Shown: positions 1 to 8,120 of the stretch, one piece after another
Position numbering within the stretch: the stretch's first letter is position 1
How the letters are laid out: every line of letters begins with the position of its first letter
The notes under the pieces: model-generated
The model's input: the letters and a program-made list of their open reading frames with translations, nothing else
Told to the model about the DNA's origin: nothing
The model's database searches: none
NCBI GenBank assembly: GCA_002702895.1
Contig: PACX01000024.1
Coordinates: 124,757 to 174,331 of the forward strand
Source of the DNA: Flavobacteriaceae bacterium
GTDB taxonomy: Bacteria; Bacteroidota; Bacteroidia; Flavobacteriales; Flavobacteriaceae
Reading direction: 5' to 3'
DNA length: 49,575 bases
Position numbers and translations under genes: made by a program

Positions 1-2
1 AT

Positions 3-734
3 TGGGATTTGTGGTTAGGACCTGCAAAAAATAGAGAATTTAATTCAGCATATGCCCCCAAATCATGGAGAGGTTTTTATGATTTTGGAAATGGTCAGCT
101 TGGAGATTGGGCATGTCATACTCTTGATGGTCCTTTTTGGGCTATGGATTTAGGCATGCCAAATTCAATTGATGTAGAAATTCCAAATCCTAGAACAAAA
201 TATAATTTTGTTTCTGATCAATCTATTGTCAAGTATAATTTTGATAATAAAAATGTTAAATTAAATTGGTATGAAGGTGGTTTAAAACCAGAACTTTTTA
301 ATGAACTTGGTCTAGATAAATTTAAATCTAATGATGCTAATAAAAAAGACTACAACAGGCAAGGAATGATAATGGTTGGTGATAAAAACACTTTGATTAC
401 TGGAGGAAGACCAAATAATCCAAAATTATTAATGTCAGATTCTGATTGGAATGAATTTTTGAAAAATGCACCAGAAAAAGTTATTCCTAGAATTGATGAC
501 GAATCACCAGTTGAAGAATGGGTTCATGCTATAAAAAATGACAAATTACCTCTCTCAAATTTTGATTATGGTGCAAGTCTTACGGAAATGGCAATTTTGG
601 GATGTTTAGCCCAAAGATTTAATGCTAATTTAAAATATGACTCAGAAAATATGAAAATTACTAATAGGCCAGATGTTAATGAGTATATAAAGGAACCTGT
701 AAGAGAGGGATGGTCATATGGTGAATCTTTGTAA
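3..734 (+). CDS. Gfo/Idh/MocA family oxidoreductase, C-terminal part (5' end outside window)
   Basis: This is the last 243 codons of a gene that begins before the window. The reading frame is open to the left edge, and the first codons read WDLWLGPA, a pattern I associate with the C-terminal half of secreted Gfo/Idh/MocA dehydrogenases of Bacteroidota. The segment GNGQLGDWACHTLDGPFW matches the conserved GxxGDWxxH stretch of that domain. Family members oxidise or reduce sugars and cyclitols with NAD(P); the nucleotide-binding half is not visible here. The gene lies 24 bases upstream of a GMC flavoprotein and its small subunit, so a role in the same oxidative sugar pathway is likely. The substrate cannot be read from the sequence. 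Confidence 0.85.
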   Translation, partial: WDLWLGPAKNREFNSAYAPKSWRGFYDFGNGQLGDWACHTLDGPFWAMDLGMPNSIDVEIPNPRTKYNFVSDQSIVKYNFDNKNVKLNWYEGGLKPELFNELGLDKFKSNDANKKDYNRQGMIMVGDKNTLITGGRPNNPKLLMSDSDWNEFLKNAPEKVIPRIDDESPVEEWVHAIKNDKLPLSNFDYGASLTEMAILGCLAQRFNANLKYDSENMKITNRPDVNEYIKEPVREGWSYGESL

Positions 735-758
735 ACATTATTACTTTAATTTTTTTAC

Positions 759-2450
759 ATGAAAAATGAATTTGATGCAATTGTAATTGGAACAGGAGTT
801 AGTGGAGGATGGGCTGCAAAAGAATTGTGTGAGGCTGGTTTAAAAACCCTTGTTTTAGAAAGAGGACGGATGTTAAAACATATTGAAGATTATACAACTG
901 CAAATTTGGATAATTGGGACCTTCCTTTAGGTGATGTTATAACAAATAAAATTAAAGAAAGACAGCCAAAGCAAAGCAGAACTGGATATGTGAATAGAGA
1001 AGCTACCAAACATTTATTTGTTGACGACATAGATCATCCTTACAATGAAGATAGACCGTTTGATTGGATTAGAGGATACCATGTGGGAGGAAGATCATTA
1101 ACTTGGGGAAGACAAAGCCACCGTTTAACAAAATTTGATTTTGAGGGAAATGCTAAAGAAGGCATAGCTGTTGATTGGCCCGTAAGATATAATGATTTAG
1201 CACCATGGTATGATTACGTGGAAGATTATATAGGTGTAACAGGTGAAAATTTAGGATTACCACAATTTCCAAGTGGTAAACTATTAAAGCCTATGGAAAT
1301 GAACTGTGTTGAAAAAGTATTAAAAGATTCAGTAACTAGTACATATGACAATCGATTTGTCACAATGGCTAGAATAGCGCATATTACTGAAGGCACAAAA
1401 CCTGGTCTTGGAAGAGTAACTTGTCAGTACAGAAATCGTTGTAGAAGAGGATGTCCATTTGGAGCCTATTTTAGTAGTAATTCATCTACACTTCCAGCTG
1501 CTGAAGCTACTGGAAATATGACTTTAAGGCCTCATTCATTAGTTTATGAAATTACTTATGATGAAACAACAAAAAAAGCAACTGGAGTAAAAGTCATTGA
1601 TGCAGAAACTAATTTAACTTATGAATTTAAAGCAAAAGTTATTTTTGTTTGTGCCTCAACCGTAGGATCCACTTCAATATTGATGCAATCAAAATCAAAT
1701 AGATTTCCAAATGGAATGGGAAATGATTCTGAAGAGCTTGGTCACAATTTAATGGATCATCATTTTAAAGTTGGTGCTAATGCTAAATGTGATGATTTTA
1801 ATGATAAATACTATACAGGAAGAAGACCTGGAGGAATTAATATACCTAAATTTAGAAATATAGGAGGTTCTACGAATAGAAAAGATTTTTTAAGAGGATA
1901 CGGATATCAGGGTGGTGCTAGAAGAGGAGATTGGACTAAACTAATTGCGGAATTATCCTATGGAAAAGATCTAAAAGAAGCCATTTTATCACCAGGAGGA
2001 TGGAATGTAGGTTTAACGGGATTTGGTGAAATTTTGCCATATCACGATAATAAGATGTATTTAAACTATGAGAAGAAAGATAAATGGGGTCTTCCAACAG
2101 TAACTTTTGATGCCCATATAAGAGAAAATGAGTTAAATATGAGAAAAGACATGAAAGCTCAAGCTGTTGAAATGCTTGAAAATGCAGGTTTTAAAAATGT
2201 TAAAAGCACTGAATCAAAATATGATTTAGGACTTGGTATTCATGAAATGGGAACAGCTAGAATGGGTCACGACCCTAAAACTTCAGTTTTAAACAAGTTT
2301 AATCAAATTCATGATGTAAAAAATGTATTTGTAACTGATGGATCTGCTATGACATCATCTGGTAATGTAAATCCATCTTTAACCTATATGGCTTTAACTG
2401 CTAGAGCAGCTAAACATGCTGTAAGTGAATTAAATAAAAAAAATATTTAA
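759..2450 (+). CDS. GMC family FAD-dependent oxidoreductase, large subunit
   Basis: 563 residues. The N-terminus has the dinucleotide-binding motif GTGVSGGWAAKEL (about residues 11-23), ending in the acidic residue of LVLERG. A second conserved stretch, VGGRSLTWGR, follows near residue 110. The C-terminus carries HEMGTARMGHD and the NVNPSLT segment expected to supply the catalytic His/Asn pair of the family. A cysteine-rich patch, CQYRNRCRRGCPFG, lies near residue 225, as in the gluconate-dehydrogenase-like branch. With the next gene it probably forms a two-subunit dehydrogenase that oxidises a sugar hydroxyl, possibly to a 3-keto sugar, and passes electrons to a carrier. No signal peptide is obvious, so it would need to be exported with its partner or act in the cytoplasm. 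The substrate is inferred, not seen. Confidence 0.9.
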   Translation: MKNEFDAIVIGTGVSGGWAAKELCEAGLKTLVLERGRMLKHIEDYTTANLDNWDLPLGDVITNKIKERQPKQSRTGYVNREATKHLFVDDIDHPYNEDRPFDWIRGYHVGGRSLTWGRQSHRLTKFDFEGNAKEGIAVDWPVRYNDLAPWYDYVEDYIGVTGENLGLPQFPSGKLLKPMEMNCVEKVLKDSVTSTYDNRFVTMARIAHITEGTKPGLGRVTCQYRNRCRRGCPFGAYFSSNSSTLPAAEATGNMTLRPHSLVYEITYDETTKKATGVKVIDAETNLTYEFKAKVIFVCASTVGSTSILMQSKSNRFPNGMGNDSEELGHNLMDHHFKVGANAKCDDFNDKYYTGRRPGGINIPKFRNIGGSTNRKDFLRGYGYQGGARRGDWTKLIAELSYGKDLKEAILSPGGWNVGLTGFGEILPYHDNKMYLNYEKKDKWGLPTVTFDAHIRENELNMRKDMKAQAVEMLENAGFKNVKSTESKYDLGLGIHEMGTARMGHDPKTSVLNKFNQIHDVKNVFVTDGSAMTSSGNVNPSLTYMALTARAAKHAVSELNKKNI

Positions 2451-2451
2451 A

Positions 2452-3090
2452 ATGAATCGAAGAAAGGCACTTAAAAATTTAGGATTAAGTTTAGGAACTA
2501 TAACACTCTCACCAGCAGTTTTAAGTTTACTGCAAAGTTGTAAGAACGATCTAGATTGGAATCCTTCTTTTTTTAATACAAACCAAATTAGTGTTATTTC
2601 TGAACTAACAGATATAATAATACCATCTGATAATAATATTCCAGGTTCTAAAGAATTAAACCTAATTAAATTTATTGATCTGTATATTTATAATATCTCA
2701 AACAATAATGATCAAGTTTTATTAAAAAAATCATTAGATACATTTTTGAATGATTGTCTGGAAAAATCAGATAAAAATAATTATGAAAAACTTAATAGAA
2801 ATGATTTAGAATCAAGTATAGAATATTTCTTTAAAACTAAAAAAGATTCCCATAATAAATGGAGACAGGCTTATAATAAAAACAAAAATGAAAGTATTGA
2901 AAAAAATATCCTTTTAATTGAAGCTTTTTCATATAATTTTTTAAATACTATTCGTCAATTAACTATTACTGCTTTTAAAGGGAATGAGTACATTGGTGAA
3001 AATGTACTAGCTTATGTGCCTATTCCTGGGCAACAGAAAGGTTGTGTTGATCTTCAAGAAACTACCGGTGGAAGAGCTTGGTCATTATGA
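2452..3090 (+). CDS. Gluconate 2-dehydrogenase subunit 3-like protein (partner of the GMC flavoprotein)
   Basis: 212 residues starting one base after the GMC stop. The N-terminus MNRRKALKNLGLSLG resembles a Tat-type leader, and SLLQSC at about residues 25-30 may be a lipobox. The stretch LTDIIIPSDNNIPGSKELN is the hallmark of the subunit 3 family, and the C-terminal PIPGQQKGCVDLQETTGGRAWSL also fits. In this family the small subunit escorts the flavoprotein across the membrane and stabilises it. The order flavoprotein then small subunit, with near-zero spacing, supports a complex. Its C-terminal coding end overlaps possible upstream starts of the next gene, but I chose a downstream start there. 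Confidence 0.85.
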   Translation: MNRRKALKNLGLSLGTITLSPAVLSLLQSCKNDLDWNPSFFNTNQISVISELTDIIIPSDNNIPGSKELNLIKFIDLYIYNISNNNDQVLLKKSLDTFLNDCLEKSDKNNYEKLNRNDLESSIEYFFKTKKDSHNKWRQAYNKNKNESIEKNILLIEAFSYNFLNTIRQLTITAFKGNEYIGENVLAYVPIPGQQKGCVDLQETTGGRAWSL

Positions 3091-3094
3091 TTGT

Positions 3095-3988
3095 ATGAAA
3101 AACACTCTATTTGTTTTATTTTTTTTGATTTCCTTTGAATTATATAGTCAAAGTAATTATCCCCCAAAAAAAGTTGGAGATGCCATTGAATATATTTACA
3201 AAAAGACAAAAGATACTGACTTAAAAGTTTGGGTTTTTAATCCAAAAGGTCATGTATTGAAAGAAAAAAAACCTGCAATAATTTTCTTTTTTGGAGGAGG
3301 TTATAGAGCAGGAACACCTGATCAATTTGTAGAGCACGCTAAATATTTAAGTTCTAGAGGAATGGTGGCAATTTTAGCAGATTATAGAGTTTCAAGTAGA
3401 CATGATGTGAAAGTTATTAATTCTATTTCTGATGGTAAATCTTTAATTAAATGGGTTAAAAAAAATGGTGATATTTTAGGAGTTGACATAAATAAAATAG
3501 TTGCTAGTGGGGGATCTGCAGGAGGAAATTTGGCAGCCTCAACCATAATGTTAAAGAACTTTGATGATCCAAGTGATAATTATGAATTCAATTCCGTTTC
3601 AAGTGCAATGATTCTTTTTAATCCAGGATTGAATACTGTGAGTGAGAGATGGATAAATAATGAACAAGCAAAGAAAAGAATAGGAACTGATGACTATTAT
3701 AGTATATCACCTTATCATAATATTAAAAAGGAATTACCACCAACAATAATTTTTCATGGAACAGCAGATAAAACTGTACCATTTTCATCTGCTGAAATTT
3801 TTACAAAAAAAATGAATGAATTTGGAAACTCATGTATACTTTTTGCTTATGAAAATAAGGAACATGGTTTTTTTAATTATGGTAGAGATAATAATGGTCC
3901 ATTTGTTGATACAATGAATAAAGCAGATGATTTTCTTGTATCTTTAGGATACTTAGAGCCTTTGCCAAAATCAATTTTAAAAAATTAG
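3095..3988 (+). CDS. Secreted alpha/beta hydrolase (esterase/acetylesterase-like)
   Basis: 297 residues from the ATG at 3095. An in-frame ATG at 3014 lies inside the preceding gene and would bury the signal peptide MKNTLFVLFFLISFELYSQS, so the later start is preferred. The nucleophile elbow GGSAGG places Ser141, Asp225 lies in HGTADKTVPF, and His257 lies in KEHGFF, giving a complete triad. The oxyanion-hole region reads FFFGGGYRAG instead of the usual HGGG, so the first His is replaced by Phe. Relatives remove acetyl or other ester groups from polysaccharides in the periplasm or outside the cell. It sits between the GMC pair and a b561-like gene and overlaps the latter by one base. The exact ester substrate is unknown. 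Confidence 0.85.
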   Translation: MKNTLFVLFFLISFELYSQSNYPPKKVGDAIEYIYKKTKDTDLKVWVFNPKGHVLKEKKPAIIFFFGGGYRAGTPDQFVEHAKYLSSRGMVAILADYRVSSRHDVKVINSISDGKSLIKWVKKNGDILGVDINKIVASGGSAGGNLAASTIMLKNFDDPSDNYEFNSVSSAMILFNPGLNTVSERWINNEQAKKRIGTDDYYSISPYHNIKKELPPTIIFHGTADKTVPFSSAEIFTKKMNEFGNSCILFAYENKEHGFFNYGRDNNGPFVDTMNKADDFLVSLGYLEPLPKSILKN

Positions 3989-4590
3989 TGAAACATATTT
4001 TATTTCTTTTTATTCTGATTTCAATTTCAACTAATTATTCTCAAGATAAAGATGAACTCTTTAGCATGATTTCTGAAGAAAAAAATCAAATAGAACTTCT
4101 TCCTGAAAGAATGGTTTTTACTCAAAGTCTACTATGGGGAGAAAAGGGCTTATTTAGGAAAACAGGAATTTCAGAATTGAATCTTGAAAATAGAGAAAAG
4201 GAATTGAAATTAAGAAAGTCAATGCTTACAGCTCATCAGGCAATTGGTTATTTAACTTTAGCTTCAATGATAGCTCAAGGAATTATTGGAGGAAAGCTAT
4301 ACAATGGAGATGAGAGTTTAAGAAAGACTCATAATACGATGGGTACAGTGGTTAATATTGGTTATTTTACTGGGGCTGGACTTTCTTTATTTTCACCACC
4401 ACCACTTATTAATAAAAAGAAATCAAAAGGTTTTGATTCAATTAAAGCACACAAAATATTAGCAACTATTCATTTTTCAGCAATGGTAGCAACAAATCAT
4501 TACAAGCATAGAGATAAAAAAATTCATAAGGCTTCGGCATACACTGCTTTTGCAAGTTATGCTACAGCGGTAATTGTTCTAAAATTTTAA
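3988..4590 (+). CDS. b561-like four-helix membrane protein
   Basis: 200 residues with a GTG start that shares its G with the TAG stop of the previous gene. A signal-like leader ends near STNYSQ. About 70 soluble residues follow, then four hydrophobic segments at roughly 82-102, 112-135, 152-170 and 179-198. Each begins with or contains a histidine in a similar position (AHQAIGY, THNTMG, AHKILATIHF, IHKASAY). That layout resembles haem-binding b561-type electron-transfer proteins. The next gene, two bases downstream, encodes a YceI protein; in E. coli yceJ (b561-like) and yceI are also neighbours, which supports the reading. Haem binding is inferred from the histidines only, and an unrelated four-helix protein remains possible. 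Confidence 0.6.
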   Translation: MKHILFLFILISISTNYSQDKDELFSMISEEKNQIELLPERMVFTQSLLWGEKGLFRKTGISELNLENREKELKLRKSMLTAHQAIGYLTLASMIAQGIIGGKLYNGDESLRKTHNTMGTVVNIGYFTGAGLSLFSPPPLINKKKSKGFDSIKAHKILATIHFSAMVATNHYKHRDKKIHKASAYTAFASYATAVIVLKF

Positions 4591-4591
4591 A

Positions 4592-5134
4592 ATGAAAAAG
4601 AATTTTATAATACTTCTTGTTTTAATAAATCCATTAATAAATTGTTTTTCTCAAAATGATAATAGATGGATGATAGACACTGAAAAATCTTTTATAGAAT
4701 ACCAGGCAAAACATTTACTTCATCAATGGAAAGGAATTAATAAAAATATAAAGGGAGTGTTTTTTTTAAAGGATAAAGACAGTAAAATTGCTGTAGCAGC
4801 AAACATTGCAGATTTTGATAGTGGAATTAGTAATAGAGATTCTAATTCTTTAAGAGTTTTGGATGCTTTTAAATATCCACAAGTTAAATTTTATTCTGAT
4901 CAAATTTTAATTACAGAAGAAAAAATTGCTCTATCTGGTGAACTAGATTTTCATGGAATAAAAATTAATAAGAAATTTGAAGCGGAATATTCAGTCAATA
5001 AAGATTCAATAGAAATTGAAGGTAATTTTTCTATAGTTTTAACAGATTTTGATATAAAATTACCATCATTAATGTTAGTTAAAATGGATGATATAGCAAA
5101 TATTTCTTATAAGCTTATTTTTCAAATGATGTAA
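4592..5134 (+). CDS. YceI family periplasmic lipid-binding protein
   Basis: 180 residues with a signal peptide, cleavage expected near NCFSQ. The mature part opens with WMIDTEKSFIEYQAKHLLHQ and contains KGVFFL, SNSLRVLDAFKYPQVKF and LDFHGIKI. These are the pattern of the YceI lipocalin-like barrel, which binds isoprenoid quinones or other amphiphiles; typical members are 180-190 residues. It follows the b561-like gene by one base and precedes glpK by ten, so it is part of the same plus-strand gene run. A role as quinone or lipid carrier beside the membrane electron-transfer protein is plausible but inferred. Confidence 0.88.
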   Translation: MKKNFIILLVLINPLINCFSQNDNRWMIDTEKSFIEYQAKHLLHQWKGINKNIKGVFFLKDKDSKIAVAANIADFDSGISNRDSNSLRVLDAFKYPQVKFYSDQILITEEKIALSGELDFHGIKINKKFEAEYSVNKDSIEIEGNFSIVLTDFDIKLPSLMLVKMDDIANISYKLIFQMM

Positions 5135-5144
5135 AGAAAAACTT

Positions 5145-6620
5145 ATGAAAAAATATGTATTAGCTATAGATGCTGGAACAACAAGTTCAAGAGCTATTAT
5201 TTTTGATAAAAAAGGAACTCAAATTTCAATCTCACAATTTGAATTCACGCAATTATTTCCAAAAGAATCATGGGTAGAGCATAACCCAATAGAAATTTGG
5301 GAAACTCAATTAAATGCAATTCATGATGTTATAAAAAAATCAAAAATTAATATTAATGAAATTGATTCAATTGGAATTACTAATCAAAGAGAAACCACTG
5401 TAATTTGGAATAAGAATACAGGGAAGCCAGTTTACAATGCTATTGTTTGGCAAGATAGAAGAACATCTTCTATTTGTGATAATCTTGATGAAAATGGTTA
5501 TAAGGAAATATTTTATAATAAAACAGGATTGGTTTTGGACGCTTATTTTTCAGGAACTAAAATTAAATGGATTTTAGATTCAGATCACAAGATTCGTAAG
5601 TCTGCAGAAAATGGAGATTTAATATTTGGAACAATTGATTCATGGTTGATATGGAATTTAACTAATAAAAAATACCATGTTACTGATTGTACTAATGCAA
5701 GTAGAACCTTGCTTTTTAATATTCACTCGCTTAAATGGGATGATGAATTGCTTTCAATATTAAATATTCCTAAAAATTTATTACCTAAAGTTTTAGATAG
5801 TTCTCAAAAAGTTGGATTTATTGATAAATCAATTTTAAATGCTGAAATTCCAATTTGTGGTATTGCGGGAGATCAACAAGCTGCATTATTTGGTCAGATG
5901 TGTATTAAACCTGGGGATGTAAAAAACACCTATGGAACAGGTTGCTTTTGTATGATGAATACAGGCAATAAAGCGGTAAAATCTAATAATAAAATGTTAA
6001 CGACTATAGCTTGGAAGATCAAGGATGAAACAGTTTATGCTTTGGAAGGCAGTGTTTTTATAGCTGGAGCTATAGTACAATGGTTAAGAGATCAGTTAAA
6101 TATTATAAAGGAATCATCAGAAATAGAGGCATTAGCAAAAACAGTCAAAGATAGTGGAGGGGTAACTTTTATTTCAGCCCTTTCAGGCCTTGGTGCACCA
6201 TATTGGAATCCGAATGCTAAAGGTGCAATAATGGGGATAACCAGAGGAACTAAAAAAGGTCATATTGCTAGAGCTGCTCTTGAAGCTATTGCATTGCGCT
6301 CTATGGAAATTATAGTTGAAATGGAAAAGGATTCAGGCACGAAATTTAATAAGTTAAAAGTTGATGGAGGAGCAAGTAATAATGATCTATTAATGCAAAT
6401 TCAATCAAATCTCTTAAATGTAAATGTAGTAAGGCCTAAAATAACAGAAACAACAGCACTAGGTGTTGCTTTTTTATCAGGATTAGCTTCAGGTTTTTGG
6501 TCTTCAATGGATGAAATTAAAAATATTTGGGAAATTGATCATGAATTTTTTCCTGTAAAGGATAGTAATAATAAAACAATTATTAATAATTGGAGTTCAA
6601 GAATTGGGAAAATTCAATAA
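5145..6620 (+). CDS. glpK: Glycerol kinase
   Basis: 491 residues, close to the usual 495-500. It phosphorylates glycerol to sn-glycerol 3-phosphate with ATP in the cytoplasm. The N-terminal phosphate-binding motif is AIDAGTTSSRAIIFD. SWVEHNPIEIWETQ, GITNQRETTVIW, PVYNAIVWQDRRT and the C-terminal KVDGGASNNDLLMQIQSN are all diagnostic of GlpK within the FGGY kinases. The glycerol facilitator gene lies 43 bases downstream in the same direction, the standard glpK-glpF partnership. No glycerol-3-phosphate dehydrogenase gene is in the window, so the next pathway step must be encoded elsewhere. Confidence 0.96.
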   Translation: MKKYVLAIDAGTTSSRAIIFDKKGTQISISQFEFTQLFPKESWVEHNPIEIWETQLNAIHDVIKKSKININEIDSIGITNQRETTVIWNKNTGKPVYNAIVWQDRRTSSICDNLDENGYKEIFYNKTGLVLDAYFSGTKIKWILDSDHKIRKSAENGDLIFGTIDSWLIWNLTNKKYHVTDCTNASRTLLFNIHSLKWDDELLSILNIPKNLLPKVLDSSQKVGFIDKSILNAEIPICGIAGDQQAALFGQMCIKPGDVKNTYGTGCFCMMNTGNKAVKSNNKMLTTIAWKIKDETVYALEGSVFIAGAIVQWLRDQLNIIKESSEIEALAKTVKDSGGVTFISALSGLGAPYWNPNAKGAIMGITRGTKKGHIARAALEAIALRSMEIIVEMEKDSGTKFNKLKVDGGASNNDLLMQIQSNLLNVNVVRPKITETTALGVAFLSGLASGFWSSMDEIKNIWEIDHEFFPVKDSNNKTIINNWSSRIGKIQ

Positions 6621-6663
6621 TATTCCAATATTTTTATGAACTAACTAATTTAAATTATAATAT

Positions 6664-7398
6664 ATGGACTCTTTTTTAGCAGAATTTATTGGTACGGCAA
6701 TTTTAATGTTACTGGGCGTCGGAGTAAATGCAAATACAAGTTTAAAAAATACTATTGGAAGCGAGAATTCTAATTGGGTTTTAGTAAGTATGGCCTGGGG
6801 TCTTTCAGTTTTTGTTGCGGTATTTATTACTGGCCAATTTAGCGGAGCACACCTAAATCCTGCAGTTACAATTGGTTTAGCAATTATTGGCAAATTCTCA
6901 TGGTCTCTAGTTCCAACATATATATTTATTCAACTTTTGGGAGCAATTTTTGGAAGTTGGTTAGCGTATCTAGTTTACATTGATCATTTCAGGATAACAG
7001 AAAATGAAGATACTGTAAGAGGATCCTTTTGTACCGGACCAGCAATTAAGAATTATAAGAATAATTTTTTCAGTGAAACCGTTGCAACATTTATTTTAGT
7101 TTTTGGAATTTTTTATATAGTAGAACCCAATTTAGAAATTCAAGGGGAGGTTGTTAATTTTGGATTAGGAGCTTTAGCTGCACTTCCTGTAGGTATATTA
7201 GTTTGGGTTATTGGGATGACTTTAGGTGGAACTACAGGATTTGCTATTAATCCTGCAAGAGATTTTGGACCAAGATTAGTTTATTCATTTCTGCCGAGAA
7301 AAAATAAAAATGCCGACTGGTCATATAGTTGGATTCCTGTTTTTGGACCATTTTTTGGAGCAATATTAGCAGGATTATTATATAATTTTATTATGTAA
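6664..7398 (+). CDS. glpF: Glycerol uptake facilitator (MIP/aquaporin family)
   Basis: 244 residues, all membrane protein. It contains both half-helix motifs of the aquaporin fold: HLNPAVTIG in the first half and FAINPARDFGPR in the second. The Asp after the second NPA is typical of glycerol-conducting channels rather than water-only ones, and the neighbouring glycerol kinase traps the substrate after entry. The start MDSFLAEFIGTAILMLLG is the normal N-terminus of the family. Its TAA stop overlaps the ATG of the following gene by one base. Confidence 0.95.
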   Translation: MDSFLAEFIGTAILMLLGVGVNANTSLKNTIGSENSNWVLVSMAWGLSVFVAVFITGQFSGAHLNPAVTIGLAIIGKFSWSLVPTYIFIQLLGAIFGSWLAYLVYIDHFRITENEDTVRGSFCTGPAIKNYKNNFFSETVATFILVFGIFYIVEPNLEIQGEVVNFGLGALAALPVGILVWVIGMTLGGTTGFAINPARDFGPRLVYSFLPRKNKNADWSYSWIPVFGPFFGAILAGLLYNFIM

Positions 7399-8063
7399 TG
7401 ATTGATAAAAAAAAAATTCCATGCATTGCTGGATCCTCAGGCTTAGTAGGATCTTTTCTGATTGAAAATTTATCAAAATTATATCCAAAAATCGTTTCTA
7501 TTTCTAGAAGAGAAATTAAATTTTCACAAAATAATATTTTTAATACAATAGTAGATTTTGATAATTTGGAAAATGAAAATATTTTAAAGAAGATAGATCA
7601 CCTATATATTGCCCTTGGAACTACTAGAAAAAAAGCTGGAAGTGCCAAAAATTTTGAAAAAGTCGATTATCACTATTGTATAAATCTAGCAAAAATTGCT
7701 TTTGATAATGGAATAAAAAGAATTTCTATAGTTTCATCTGTTGGCTCAAATTCTAACTCTAATTTACTATACCCAAGAACAAAAGGTAAATTAGAAGAAG
7801 AATTAGCTAAATTACCTTTTGATCATGTAAGCATAATGAAACCTGGAATTATATTAGGCAATAGAAAAGAAAGTAGAATTGGTGAAAAAATAGCAAAATA
7901 TATATTTTCTTTTATAAGCCCCCTTCTTTTTGGAGTTTTAGCCAAGTATAAATCAATTCATGCTAATGATATTTCTAAGGCTATGATTTATCAAGTTTCT
8001 ATTGGAAAAAATGGGTTTTTTCAATTAGAATATGAAAAAATAATGAAATTTTCCAAAAAATAG
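7398..8063 (+). CDS. NAD(P)-binding Rossmann-fold protein (TIP30/HTATIP2-like)
   Basis: 221 residues starting in the overlap TAATG with glpF. The N-terminus IPCIAGSSGLVGSFLIENL has the glycine pattern of an atypical short-chain dehydrogenase nucleotide site. LYIALGTTRKKAGSAKNFEKVDY and ISIVSSVGSNSNS followed by YPRTKGKLEEEL match the TIP30/HTATIP2-like group, where Tyr and Lys in YxRxKG act like the YxxxK pair. Members are small oxidoreductases of mostly unknown substrate. Coupling to the glp genes suggests only shared transcription. After it comes a 57-base gap before the giant surface protein gene. Confidence 0.8.
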   Translation: MIDKKKIPCIAGSSGLVGSFLIENLSKLYPKIVSISRREIKFSQNNIFNTIVDFDNLENENILKKIDHLYIALGTTRKKAGSAKNFEKVDYHYCINLAKIAFDNGIKRISIVSSVGSNSNSNLLYPRTKGKLEEELAKLPFDHVSIMKPGIILGNRKESRIGEKIAKYIFSFISPLLFGVLAKYKSIHANDISKAMIYQVSIGKNGFFQLEYEKIMKFSKK

Positions 8064-8120
8064 TTCTTTTCTTATTCCTTTTATAGGGAAACATTCAAGA
8101 ATGAATATTATATTTATAGT

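Noticed and set aside
3014-3094. Earlier ATG for the alpha/beta hydrolase
   Set aside because: It lies inside the preceding gene and would put 27 residues in front of a clear signal peptide.
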